Shown here: positions 32,513 to 43,775 of the stretch, in pieces | Numbering within the stretch: position 1 is the stretch's first letter | Layout: each line of letters opens with the position of its first letter | Source: Aegilops tauschii subsp. strangulata | Lineage: Eukaryota > Streptophyta > Magnoliopsida > Poales > Poaceae | Assembly (NCBI RefSeq): GCF_002575655.3 | Contig: NC_053036.3 | Coordinates: forward strand, 195,828,788-195,892,787 | Direction of reading: 5' to 3' | Length of the DNA stretch: 64,000 bases | Made by a program: the position numbers and the translations under genes | The notes under the pieces: model-generated | The model's database searches: none | What the model was told of the DNA's origin: nothing | The model's input: only the letters and a program-made list of their open reading frames with translations

Positions 32513-35500
32513 TGTAACGCCCACGATGCGGTTATATCTCCCACGTGTCGAGGCATGACTTAGAGGCATAACCGCATAGTGGTTTTGTCGCAAGAAGGGT
32601 CATCTTCACACAATCCCATGTAATGAACAAGAATGGGATAAAGAGTTGGCTTACAATCGCCACTTCACACAAAACATAAATTTAATTCATACATCATCCA
32701 AAGTACACACATAGACCGACTACGGTCAAGATCCAAATGGAAATAAGATAACCCCAAATGCTAGATCCCCGATCGTCCCAACTGGGCTCCACTACTGATC
32801 ATCAGGAAAAGACACATAGTAACGACCACGTTCCTCATCGAACTCCCACTTGAGATCGATCCCATCTCCTGCACTGACATCGTCGGCACCTGCAACTGTT
32901 TTGGTAGAATCTGTGAGTCACGAGGACTCAGCAATCTCACACCCGCGAGATCAAGACTATTTAAGCTTGTAGGAAAGGATGGGGTAATGAGGTGGAGCGG
33001 CAGCAAGCAATAAGCATATATGGTGGCTAACATACGCAAAAGAGAGCGAGGAGAGAAGCAAAGGAACGGTCGTCATCTAGCAATGACCAAGAAGTGATCC
33101 TGAACTCCTACCTACGTCATTCATAACTCAAACCGTGTTCACTTCCCGGACTCCGCCGAGAAGAGACCATCACGGCTACACACACAGTTGATGTATTTTA
33201 ACTGGGTCAAGTGACAAGTTCTCTACAACCGAACATTAACAAATTCCCATCTGCCTCATAACCGTGGGCACGGCTTTCGAAAGATAATACCCTGCAGGGG
33301 TGTCCCAACTTAGCCCATCATAAGCTCTCACGGTCAACGAAGGATAAACTTTCTCCCGGAAAGATCCGATCAGTCTCGGAATCCCGGTTTACAAGACATT
33401 TCGACAATGGTAAAACAAGACCAGCAAAGCCGCCCGAATGTGCCGATAAATCCCGATAGGAGCTGCACATATCTCGTTCTCAGGGCACACCGGATAAGCG
33501 AAGCGTACAGGTACCAACATAACCCAAGTTGCCAAGGGACAGTCCCGCACGGTGCTCTAGTTTGGACCAGCACTCAGAGGAACACTGGCCCGGGGGTTAA
33601 AATAAGATGACCCTCGGGCTCGCGAAAACCCGGGGGAAAGGCTTAGGTGGAAAATGGTAAGACCAAGGTTGGGCCTTGCTGGAGGAGTTTTATTCAAGGC
33701 GAACTGTCAAGGGGGTCCCATAAATCGCCCAACCGCGTAAGGAACGCAAACTCAAGGAACATAATACCGGTATAACAGAAACTGGGGCGGCAAGAGTGGA
33801 ACAAAACACCAGGCATAAGGACGAGCCTTCCACCCTTTACCAAATATATAGATGCATTAATATAATAAGAGATATTGTGATATCCCAACATATCCATGTT
33901 CCGACATGGAACAAATTTCAACTTCACCTGCAACTAGCAACGCTATAAGAAGGGCTGAGCAAAAGCGGTAACTTAGCCAAACAACGGTTTGCTAGGAACA
34001 GACGGTTAGAGGCTGACATGGCAATATGGGAGACATGATATAGCAAGTGATAGGTAGCGCAGCATGGCAATAGAGCGAAAAACTAGCAAAGCAAAGATAG
34101 AAGTGATTTTGAGGGGTGGTCATCTTGCCTGCAAGGTTCTCAGAGTTGTCGAAAGCTAGATCCTCGTAAGCGTACTCGACAGGTTCCTCGTTCACGAACT
34201 TGTCTCCCGGCTCTACCCAAGACAAGAACACAAACAAACGGAACCACAATCAACCACGAGAAATGCACAAGCAACATGATGCAAAACATGAATGATATGC
34301 AAGATATGATATGCGGTGCATATGCGTGCTCCGGAAGGAAAATGATGAACAAGGCAGTAACTTGGCAAACCAAGCATGCCACTGGAAAGATGAGATGATT
34401 TCGGTCGAAATCGATATAAAGATCACCGGAAACAGATGCACGGTTTGCAAATGGCAAGCAAAACAAGAATGACACGAATCTGCGAATAACAGCAAGATAG
34501 CACTTAGAATGCAACAAGTAACAATGCTACAACACTCCAACATAGCAACAAAGCATATGGCAGTAATCTACTGGAGATGCTTGACAAAAGATGAACACTG
34601 AGCTATGGCTAGATCACAACATAACAAGCTCAAACAAGTATGGCAAAAGTGCAAAAGATAACATGTTCACAGACTGAAATTACTGAACATGGCAGAAAAC
34701 AACATCAGGTAGAAATGTTCAGAGCACGAAAACAACATGCTACAGGAACTTAACATGGCAAAACAAGGCATCAAAGTATTCTTCTAAATGCATATGACAA
34801 AAGTACCTTACTGACCATAAGCCAAAAAGGACCAAAAGATATGATGGCAAGCATGTAAACATAGCAAGTTTCGTTAACAGGTTTCAGACTTGGCAGAGAA
34901 CAGAGCATGGCAGAACAATAATATGAGGGCATCTTGGTGAGCTTGATGCACTCACCACAAAGCAATTCATGACAAAACAAGCATACCTACAGCAATATGG
35001 CATGTCTATGAAGCTATCCATGGCAATAACAAAAGCATAGCATGTATGGATCAACTACAATAAGCTTGACAAAATTGCATATCATGTTAAGAATCTGCCA
35101 GAAATATTTTATAGCAAAAGTAGAGCAAGATTGAGTCATTCTATGGTACTCCATAATTGCAAACAAGGGCAGGAACGGATTAATTATAACAATATCTACA
35201 AAACATCCTTACTGAACATCTCCAAAATATTCATGGATCTCTCTGTAGCATCAAGTTTACATGGCAACAAAATAATAGCAGACAAGGACTTGGAGAAATC
35301 ACTTAAGTCCCTGAAATCAGAAACATTACGGAGCCTAGTTTGCATGCTTGTGCTAGTCACCACAGAGATCACAAAAATACATGGCATACACCCTTGGAAA
35401 GATGGCCTGGCATACAACAAAATACATGTAGAGCTCATGCCCATAAGATGCACAAATTAAATGATACAAAAATAACAAATCTCCAAGTTCTGATAAGAAC

Positions 35501-36685
35501 CAACAGATAACAGCAACTAACACTCTTGCAACAGAGATTTGGGCAACAAGATGGCCTCTAATCATCACGAGACGAACAATTTGACATATTACACGCACGA
35601 AACGGAGCTATATGCAGAGGGTTATGCAATGATGAACATGGGCACTTATCGTCAAAAACATATGACTTGGGAAAATATCGGGGGTTCTCGGGGTCAACCT
35701 GCGCCTTTGACCAGATCGGGATCGAGGGCTCCAGCCGATGTCGGGCTCGCCGGCGATGGGAGAGGAAGGAGAGGAGGCGGCCGGCGTTGGGGAGGCGTGG
35801 AGGAGGCGACGGTGCGGGGAGACGGCGGCGCGGCGGCAGAGGAGGAGGCGCCGGGCGGCGCGGCGGCGATGGCCGACGGCGGGGCGGTGCGGTGGCCGGC
35901 CGGCGCGGGCGCGGGGCCGCGGTGGAGGAGAGAGGATGGGCGGCGGCGGGCGCGCTCGGGCCCGGGAGGGCCTCCCGCGGGCTCTGGCGGGCCGGCGGCG
36001 GCTGGCGGCGGGGAGCGCCACGTGGCGGCGGCGGACTGGCTAGGCACGGCGGCGGGATCCGTCCGACGCGGAGTGGACGCGTCCGGCCGCGGAGAGGAAA
36101 TTTTTAGGGTTTCGTCTGCGATTCGTTTTTCGGGAGGGTCACATATAAATAGGTAGAGGGAGCTAGGAGAGTCCAAATGAGGTGCGGTTTTTGCCCACAC
36201 GATCATGATCGAACGACCTAGAGCATGGAAGAGAGTTTGGTGGGTTTTGGGCTGGTTTTGAGGGGGTTTTGCTGCAACTCACAAAAGGCATATGCGGTTA
36301 CCCGGTTAACCGTTGGAGTACCAAACGACCTCCAAATGGAACGAAACTTGACCGGTGGTCTACCGGTGGTATACCAAGGCCACTTGACAAGCCTCGGTCC
36401 ATTCCGAGAAAGTTTGACACCCGCTCACGAAAGAAAACAAGAGGGGTGCACTGGAGGAGATGGGAGCGCCGGATTGCAAAACGGACAACGGGGAAAATGC
36501 TCGGATGCAAGAGACGAACATGTATGCAAATGCAATGCACATGATGACATGAAATGAAATGCATGACATGAACAAAATGCAAAACTAAAGACAAAACCCG
36601 ACCACGGAGGGAATATCATAACACAAAGCCGAAAATTGCAAGATTCGGAGTTACAAATATGGAAAGTTACATGCGGGGTGTTACA
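32513..36685. mobile_element. SOLO-1: 4.2 kb solo LTR (LARD-like, Sukkula/Erika type)
   Basis: It starts tgtaacgcccacgatgcgg and ends catgcggggtgttaca, with the 5 bp duplication CTACT (32508-32512 and 36686-36690). There is no internal direct repeat of its ends, no primer site and no ORF with a domain, so it reads as a solo LTR left by recombination between two LTRs. A very long LTR starting TGT.ACGCCCA.GATGCG resembles Sukkula/Erika large retrotransposon derivatives; the family name is from memory. A CpG-rich block at about 35690-36100 is followed by a TATA box at 36144, suggesting plus-strand transcription. Long frames over the GC block on both strands are compositional. Confidence 0.88.
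36144..36151 (+). promoter_or_regulatory. SOLO-1 TATA box candidate
   Basis: The motif tataaata lies in acatataaataggtagaggg, just downstream of a CpG-rich stretch. SOLO-2 has tatatagg in the equivalent place (about 59660). Confidence 0.55.
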
Positions 36686-37272
36686 CTACTGGTACATACC
36701 CTCAGCCTCGAGGGTGAACTACTCCCTCCTCATCTTGGAGAGCGTCGGGATGATGAAGATCGCCACCGGTGAGGGACCCCCCCAGCAGGGTGCCGGAACA
36801 GGGTCCTGATTGGTTTTGGTGGCTACATAGACTTGCGGCAGTGGGACCCCCGATCTAGGTTATGTTCTGGAAGTTTGGGTATATATAAGAGGTGTTGGCG
36901 TCGGGGACAAGTCAGGGGGGTCTCCGAGGCGGCCACGAGGTAGGGGGCGCGCCCAGGGGGGTAGGGCGCGCCCCCACCCTCGTGGGAGCCTCGGGACTCT
37001 TCTGGCCCATCTCCGATACTCCGTGGGCTTCTTCTAGTCCAAAAACAATCTCCGTGAAATTTCAGGTCAATTGGACTCCGTTTGGTTTTCCTTTTCTGTG
37101 ATACTCAAAAACAAGGAAAAAACAGAAATTGGCACTGGGCTCTGGGTTAATAGGTTAGTCCCAAAAATAATGTTAAAAAAGGTATACTAAAGCCCATTGA
37201 ACATCCAAAGCAGATAATATAATAGCATGGAATAATAAAAAATTATAGATATGTTGGAGACGTATCAACAGT

Positions 37273-37690
37273 AGAGCTAAAAAAATACAATTATACGGCG
37301 AAATTTTTTCCGGTCACAAGTACATCCCACATAGTCAATCCCCGCTAAACGTTTCCGTTCGTATGCACATCCCACACAGTCGCTCCAAGGAAAACGTTTC
37401 CGTTCACAGGTACATCACACACAATTTTTCCCGTTAAATTGTTTGCATTATTGAATGTTTCACACACGGTCCATAGAAGAAACTGTGTGGCAAAGGCTGT
37501 CCATCACACACATTTTTTATGTGGTAAACGTTTGCGCAAGGTGGCCTAACGCAAATAGTTTTTAAGAGAAAGTCGTGTGTGATTGTTCATTGATCCAACA
37601 CGGTTTATTCCTAGAAACTGTGTGCGTTGCCTGAGGTCATCGCCCACGGTATTTTTTAAACAACCGTTTGCAATAGCAAAACACAATTAG
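37273..37690. repeat. CACTA-2 subterminal repeats
   Basis: Short motifs recur with variation: gtacatcccacatagtc, gcacatcccacacagtcgc, gtacatcacacac, and aaacgtttccgttc (twice). They resemble the transposase-binding subterminal repeats of CACTA elements. Similar text (cacacggt, gtgtgtgatg) reappears near 39850-39940 and 40890-40940. Confidence 0.75.
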
Positions 37691-37929
37691 CAGGCTAATT
37701 CGCCATTAGCAGGCTAATTATCCGATTATTCATAATCAATTTATTAATCTAATTGACATTTCATATTAAGCACACAATATATTTCATTTCCATATTAAGG
37801 AAGCATAATTTCATAATTGAAATACATCAGAGTACAACATGATATAGCTTCAGCACTCAGCTACCCCATTACACAACTGCACCAGCAGCAAGTTCCACAT
37901 GCAACATGTAGAACCTTTCAAAATTAGCA
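37691..37929. other. CACTA-2 spacer, no gene
   Basis: AT-rich sequence between the subterminal repeats and the B3-like remnant; it would include the 3' UTR of that gene. The phrase ttagcaggctaatt occurs twice in tandem near 37688-37718. Confidence 0.5.
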
Positions 37930-38430
37930 TCATAGACGGTATATAGACTGATGCATCTCATCTGGAAAACTGTTGAAGCGGAAGGCGAATATTGAGCCTT
38001 CATTCATGTTGAAGGTCTTTGCAACTTTAGGCCAGTGCCTGTGGATGATTGACCGTCCATCCTTCATCCTCTTCAGGAACACTTCAATATTGAACCGTGG
38101 GTGTTGTATGAAAACCTTCCTCGTCTCCTGACCATAGAGATGGTTTGAGAGGTAATCATCAGTGAACTGCTTTGGAAAGGCCTGAAAACAAGGATGTGCA
38201 TAAATATCTTCTCTATATTGGAAGTGGGGCAAAGGAATAAAAAAAGGCAAGGTATAATAGTTAGTACCATCTTGTAGTGAACTGATGTCTTCTTCATTGT
38301 GCAGACAAAGATCTTGTTTTTTTTGTCGCTAATTTCTTTATCCTAACAATCTTTCTGAGTTTCTTGATTTGATTGATATTCATGGACAACTCATTTCCCC
38401 ATATGCAAAAAGGGTCGAACAGTGGGTCAA
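37930..38430 (-). pseudogene. B3-like DNA-binding domain gene remnant in CACTA-2
   Basis: The last exon (37930-38181) encodes FPKQFTDDYLSNHL, VFLKRMKDGRS, HWPKVAKTFNMNEGSIFAF and ends SIYRL. The pattern F-P-x-x-F, basic beta strands, a Trp-led helix, then N-x-x-E-G-S-x-x-x-F fits the plant-specific B3 domain (REM-like). An 86-base intron with GT (38267-38266) and AG (38183-38182) joins it in phase to an exon ending at 38268 (KIFVCTMKKTSVHYKM). Further upstream the frame is lost in an 8-A run near 38317-38324. A candidate upstream exon with consensus borders lies near 38545-38580. It is transcribed toward the CACTA-2 left end. B3 proteins bind DNA in transcription control; here the domain may have been captured from the host or serve as element-end binding protein. 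Domain assignment is by eye. Confidence 0.6.
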
Positions 38431-38679
38431 AACCTCTGACAGCGGGACCTACATGTGCAAGACCAAATTGTTAAAAACCAAAATATTAGAATGTTCCTGC
38501 AATTGCAAAATAATGTGCTATTAGACAACGGTCCATCCACGTGCTAACCTCGATTGTAAACCTTAGTGCTTCCCATTGTTTCCCTGCAACACATATAAGG
38601 TAGTTAGTCATCATGTTAAGTAAGGGTTTGCATGTTATCAGTAAAATATGTTGTTGAAAAATAAGCACATTGCAGATTC

Positions 38680-39275
38680 ATCAGATTAATTGAAGCCACA
38701 CGGAAAACCCATTTACCCAAACCAAGCACGATTAAGAACTAGGAAATATAGCACTTGTATATGTTTCTCATGTATTAAGTGCAGCCAAATTTGATTTACT
38801 CCTCACATGCACAACAATACAAAATTCTACCCACGACAATTGGACATCGCATTGCAGAACTGAACCAAGCAGTTAACTAAACACCACAACAAATGAACCA
38901 AACATTAACTGAGCACCACATTGCACAATATAACATACTCCTAATAGAAGATCAGAGAGTTAACCAAACAGTTAACTATGGCCAATTGTAGCAATTGTAT
39001 TTGTTTCTCATGTATTTACTACAACCAAATTCAATTTATTCCTCACATGGTGTACAATAACAAAATGCACACACAATTTTGTAAAGATAAATTCGATTTA
39101 TTTCTCACATGGAAGACAGTACAAAATTGCAGCTTGAAGAATTGAACATCACATTTGCAGAATTGAACCAAACAGTTAACTGAAGACGACAACTAATTAA
39201 CAAAATAGTTAATAAGTGAGCACCACACTGCACGACATATAGAACATATACACTAGAGCAACAGATTGCATGGTG
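38680..39275. other. CACTA-2 internal, no gene seen
   Basis: AT-rich sequence with internal similarity: gaaccaaacagttaactgaa-like phrases recur near 38870, 38900, 38960 and 39170, and attcgatttatt..ctcacatg recurs near 38800, 39035 and 39095. It could be intronic to the B3-like gene. Confidence 0.55.
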
Positions 39276-39278
39276 AAA

Positions 39279-39830
39279 TTAGATAGCACAATTCAGTAGA
39301 ATTTGTGAAGGAAAGGCAGGAGCAGCACACGCAACGGGTAAACCGAGCATGCTTAACCGACGTAGATAGCAATTGGCAAGGTGCTCCTTCAAGATCTGGG
39401 GGTCGGCACGAATGGCAGCCATCGCGACCTCATCCGCACGTGCGGCCGCGATTTGCTTCTCCGCTGCCAAATGCTCCTTGAGGTCCTAGCTATACTGCGT
39501 GCACCATGGCTTAGGCTGGCGCTTATTTGGTGGAGGGGTCGGTGATTTGGGTGGAAGGTGTGTCGCTCGCGCCCGCGGTCGGGGCATGTAGGATGTGGAA
39601 GGAGGAGGAGGATGGGGGTCGGGTGTGGATTACCTGCCTGGATAGAGGAGGCTGAGCAGCGTGAAGGAGGGTCGCCGGCGAGGAGGCGGCGACGCTGCAA
39701 GCAAGGACTGAAGGTTTCAACTTGGAAAGGAAGGCGGAAAGAGGGGAAATGTGGCTTTTGGTAAGGGGGAGGGGGCGGGGAGGTAGATATTTCCACGGAA
39801 GCCAAAAATTTGGAATCGCTTCAGCCAAAA
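39279..39830 (-). pseudogene. CACTA-2 ORF remnant upstream of the B3-like exons
   Basis: The minus-strand frame near 39300-39530 encodes an Ala/Glu-rich helical segment (DLKEHLAAEKQIAAARADE, then ILKEHLANCYLRR) preceded by a Pro/Lys-rich stretch, with an in-frame TAG near 39488. Upstream (39620-39830) is a Ser/Pro-rich leader with a possible splice donor after caggcag near 39635. It may be 5' coding sequence and UTR of the same transcription unit as the B3-like exons. No domain is recognised and the exon model is not resolved. Confidence 0.4.
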
Positions 39831-40134
39831 ACTGGGGCGCAAAGTGTCATCAGACACGGTCCCTTATTCAGAACTGTGTATGATTTGTGGACATCACAAA
39901 CGATTCAGATAGCTTAACCCGTGTGTGATGAGTTTGAACGTCAAAAATTTTGGCTCGAATTTCCATGGTTATAGTGGTCATCCACGTCATTGCATAATTT
40001 GGGTACACAAAGGAGACTACAGCACACACTTCTTAATCGAGCAAGTTCAGCAATTAAACAAAGTTAGCTGACCTAAACATTACTCTAAAAAATCAAAGAC
40101 CGGCGCTCTTAATTAACCAAAAAAAGAGTACTAC

Positions 40135-40748
40135 TACGGCTGGTGCTCGTCGATCTCCACCGCCGCCTCCATGTCCAGCTCGCGCCCGACGGTCTCCTAG
40201 GGAAGGGGCTCCATGGCATCCATCGCACCATACTCGGCAAGCATCTCGCCATCCACGTCCGCCATCTCTTTGGAAAAGGCCGACATGAGCTGGGCATGGG
40301 CGGACGCGATCTGGGCTTGGACGGGCTCCGTCGTCGCAAAGTATGCGGTGGAGGAACGGACGGCTGCTCGAACACTCTCGGCGATTGCCAGCTCTTCGGC
40401 CGTGGGTTACCGACCGTTGTCGGAGAAGCTTCGTTCAATTTCGGCGGTGACCGCCAGGAGCTGGGCGTGGGCGGCCTTGACATGGTCGTGGGCAGCCTCC
40501 ATCAGGGCTAAGGACGCTGCTGCGGAACGGACAACTGCTGTGCCGCTCTCGCCAGTTGCTATCCCCGAGGCAGATGTTGCTGCCGCCACCTGAGAAGCAA
40601 CATCGGCCGTTTGGGCAGCCTTTGCTGCCCGGTCGCAAATTGCGTCCGCGCTCATGCACCTTGTCAGCACGCGCATGGCGGATGCGGCCGCGCTCTCGCC
40701 GGAGTGGGCCACCGAAGTTTCCCTCACAACGCGGGTCCACGTGCCCAT
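40135..40748 (-). pseudogene. CACTA-2 Ala-rich helical ORF, two internal stops
   Basis: From the Met at 40748 the frame reads about 113 codons to a TAA (near 40407). It then continues in the same register with AEELAIAESVRAAVRSS and AQLMSAFSKEMADVDGEML, has a TAG near 40200, and ends near 40135. The repeating Ala/Val/Ser heptads suggest a helical bundle or coiled coil. Its place between gene remnants and tandem array parallels the CACTA-1 coiled-coil ORF (5079-5573), though I see no clear sequence identity. The function is unknown. Confidence 0.45.
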
Positions 40749-41039
40749 ATTTCACCGGCGACGATTGAACAGTGAAATGATATTTGGGGAGCGAGCTAGT
40801 GTGCTTGAGACGCCAGCTGTGGACTGTAGCCGACGCACCTTCTCGCGTAAGCCATAGGCGTACTATACACTGACGGTGCTCCAAGATATTTTGTACTACA
40901 TCTCACACGGTTGCTGGTAATAAACTGTGTACGATCTACTTGATTTTTCATCTTGATTTGAATTACATAATAGGGTCACAGCAGCAATGGACGGTGTTTG
41001 AATTGCTAGACCTTTTATCTGGAGTGAACATGCAACTAT

Positions 41040-43775
41040 ATGTGTGTCGTAAAAGAATTGGAATTATACAAGGTTCGTTTGAACATTTTATACATTAAAT
41101 TGGTTTTCTAGCAATTTCAGGTGAACAATTCAAATTTGAACTACATGCACATGCTCCAGTGCATATAAATTGGTTGCAAAATCAAATTTGTGTCCTTGGG
41201 TGCATGCTTAGGTCCCATGCAAGAAATGGGAATGAATTTCAAACACCAGTGCACCTTTGATTGCCGGCAAAACATTGAGATGCCTGGTTTGCAAATTCTA
41301 GTAAATCCAAAACTCGTTTGAAATTCATGAAACTTGGCATGCTATCATGGAGCGGCATCAACATGCCGTGGTACAAATTTTGTCCCATTTGGGGCAGGTT
41401 TGGGTATATGCTTCTCACAAACCGGAGCTTCTCACAACAAGCATGATGGTTTTCGGTAGGGAACGTCCCACCTTTGGGGACGAAACGATATCCCTTGCCT
41501 CTTATTGCTTTCAATTTTTTTTCTCGTGGCAACATAGAACAACAGGAGTGTTGTGTGAATTTTCGTGATTTTTCGGGGTTCGATTGGACATTTTTATGCA
41601 TTAACTGAGTTTTCAATGCATTTTATGTGCATAATTCAAATTTGAACTACATGCACATGCTCCAGTGCATATAAATTGGTTGAAAAATAAAATATGTGTC
41701 CTTGGGTGCGTGCTTAGGTCCCATGCAAGAAATGGGAATGAATTCCAAACACCGGGGCACCGTTGATTGCCGGCAAAACATTGAGATGCCTGGTTTTTAA
41801 ATTCTAGTAAATCCAAAACTCGTCTAAAATTCATGAAACTTGGCATGCTATCATGGAGCGGCATCAACATGCCGTGGAACAAATTTTGTCCCATTAGGGG
41901 CAGGTTTGGGTATATGCTTCTCACAAACCGGAGCTTCTCACAAAAAGCATGATGGTTTTCGGTAGGGAACGTCCCACCTTTGGGGACGAAACGATATCCA
42001 TTGCCTCTGATTGCTTTCAAAAAAATTCTCGTGTCAACATAGAACAACATGAGTGTTGTGTGAATTTTTGTGATTTTCGGGGTTCGTTTGGACATTTTTA
42101 TGCATTAATTGAGTTTTCATGCATTTTATGTGCATAATTCAAATTTGAACTACATGCACATGCTCCAGTGCATATAAATTGGTTGAAAGATCAAATCTTT
42201 GTCCTTGGGTGCATGCTTACGTCCCATGCAAGAAATGGGAATGAATTTCAAACACTGGGGCACCGTTGATTGCCGACAAAACATTGAGATGCCTGGTTTT
42301 TAAATTCTAGTAAATCCAAAACTCGTCTGAAATTCATGAAACTTGGCATGCTATCATGGAGCGGCTTCAACATGTCCTGGTACAAATTTTATCCCATTTG
42401 GGGCAGGTTGGGTATATGCTTCTCACAAACCAGAGCTTCTCACAACAAGCATGATGGTTTTCGGTAGGGAACGTCCCACCTTTGGGAACGAAATGATATC
42501 CATTGCCTCTTATAGCTTTCAATTTTTTTTCTCATGTCAACATAGAACAACAGGGGTGTTGTGTGAATTTTTGTGATTTTTCGGGGTTCAATTGGACATT
42601 TTTATGCATTAACTGAGTTTTCAATGCATTTTATGTGCATAATTCAAATTCGAACTACATGCACATGCTCCAGTGCATATAAATTGGTTGAAAAATAAAA
42701 TATGTGTCCTTGGGTGCATGCTTAGGTCCCATGCAAGAAATGGGTATGAATTTCAAACACCGGGGCACCGTTGATTGCCGGCAAAACATTGAGATGCCTG
42801 GTTTTTAAATTCTAGTAAATCCAAAACTCGTCTAAAATTCATGAAACTTGGCATGCTATCATGGAGCGGCATCAACATGTCGTGGTACAAATTTTGTCCC
42901 ATTTGGGGCAGGTTTGGGTATATGCTTCTCACAAACCGGAGCTTCTCATAACAAGCATGATGGTTTTCGGTAGGGAACGTCCCACCTTTGGGGATGAAAC
43001 AATATCCATTGCCTCTTATTGCTTTCAATTTTTTTCTCGTGTCAACATAGAACAACAGGAGTGTTGTGTGAATTTTTGTGAATTTTTGGGGTTCGTTTGG
43101 ACATTTTTATGCATTAACTGAGTTTTCAATACATTTTATGTGCATAATTCAAATTTGAACTACATGCACATGCTCCAGTGCATATAAATTTGTTGAAAGA
43201 TCAAATCTGTGTCCTTGGGTGCATGCTTAGGTCCCATGCAAGAAATGGGAATGAATTTCAAACACAGGGGCATTGTTGATTGCCGGCAAAACATTGAGAT
43301 GCCTGGTTTTTAAATTCTAGTAAATCCAAAACTCGTCTGAAATTCATGAAACTTGGCATGCTATCATGAGCGGCTTCAACATGTCGTGGTACAAATTTTA
43401 TCCCATTTGGGGCAGGTTTGGGTATATGCTTCTCACAAACCAGAGCTTCTCACAACAAGCATGATGGTTTTCGATAGGGAACGTCCCTCCTTTGGGGACG
43501 AAATGATATCCATTGCCTCTTATTGTTTTCAATTTTTTTTGTCGTGTCAACATTGAACAACAGGAGTGTTGTGTGATTTTTTGTGATTTTTTGGGGTTTG
43601 TTTGGACATTTTTATGCATTAACTGAGTTTTCAATGCATTTTATGTGCATAATTCAAATTTGAACTACATGCACATGCTCTAGGGCATATAAATTGGTTG
43701 AAAAATCAAATCTGTGTCCTCGGGTGCATGCTTAGGTCCCATGCAAGAAATGGGAATGAATTTCAAACACCGTGG
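41040..43775. repeat. Tandem array, ~505 bp unit (CACTA-2)
   Basis: The unit start gagatgcctggttt recurs at 41277, 41783, 42286, 42791 and 43296, giving periods of 506, 503, 505 and 505. A partial unit precedes the first. The last is cut at 43775 by GYP-D. Copies are very similar, more so than the units of CACTA-1, which suggests recent expansion or homogenisation. The shared blocks cttggcatgctatcatg, accggagcttctcac and cttgggtgcatgcttagg correspond to the CACTA-1 array. Confidence 0.95.

Larger units (their letters stand above)
13810..37267 (-). mobile_element. GYP-B: complete Ty3/gypsy element without pol, twice interrupted
   Basis: Two LTRs with TG..CA ends flank an internal region, and the whole is bordered by the 5 bp duplication ACAGT (13805-13809 and 37268-37272). 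The polypurine tract lies next to the left LTR and a tRNA-Asp-type primer site next to the right LTR, so transcription runs on the minus strand. Without GYP-C (18577-29589) and SOLO-1 (32513-36685) the element is about 8.3 kb. The ~4.9 kb internal region holds a zinc-knuckle ORF and an acidic ORF but no protease, RT or integrase. It must depend on a relative in trans, plausibly an Athila-like family such as GYP-D with the same primer type. Confidence 0.9.
31406..37267 (-). repeat. GYP-B 5' LTR (right), split by SOLO-1
   Basis: The LTR occupies 31406-32512 and 36686-37267 (the CTACT duplication is counted on both sides). It aligns with the left LTR throughout, beginning tgatgtctactacacaacc and ending ttggagacgtatca. 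Removing SOLO-1 and one CTACT copy restores the same agctactggtacatac junction as in the left LTR. Confidence 0.95.
13604..43775. mobile_element. CACTA-2: CACTA transposon split by GYP-B, cut by GYP-D
   Basis: The left terminus cactggtgcgcgtcgg is at 13604. The element runs to 13809, is interrupted by GYP-B (flanked by the ACAGT duplication) and resumes at 37268. It then carries subterminal repeats, a minus-strand B3-like gene remnant, two further minus-strand ORF remnants and a ~500 bp tandem array. GYP-D enters that array at 43776. The right terminus and any transposase are beyond the window. The terminus differs from CACTA-1, so the two belong to different families that share array homology. 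Confidence 0.75.

Noticed and set aside
35539..36206. Several long frames in the GC block of SOLO-1, with equivalents at 59153-59681 in SOLO-2
   Set aside because: Gly/Ala/Arg- or Pro/Ser-rich low complexity in all frames, and not conserved between the two copies as proteins.
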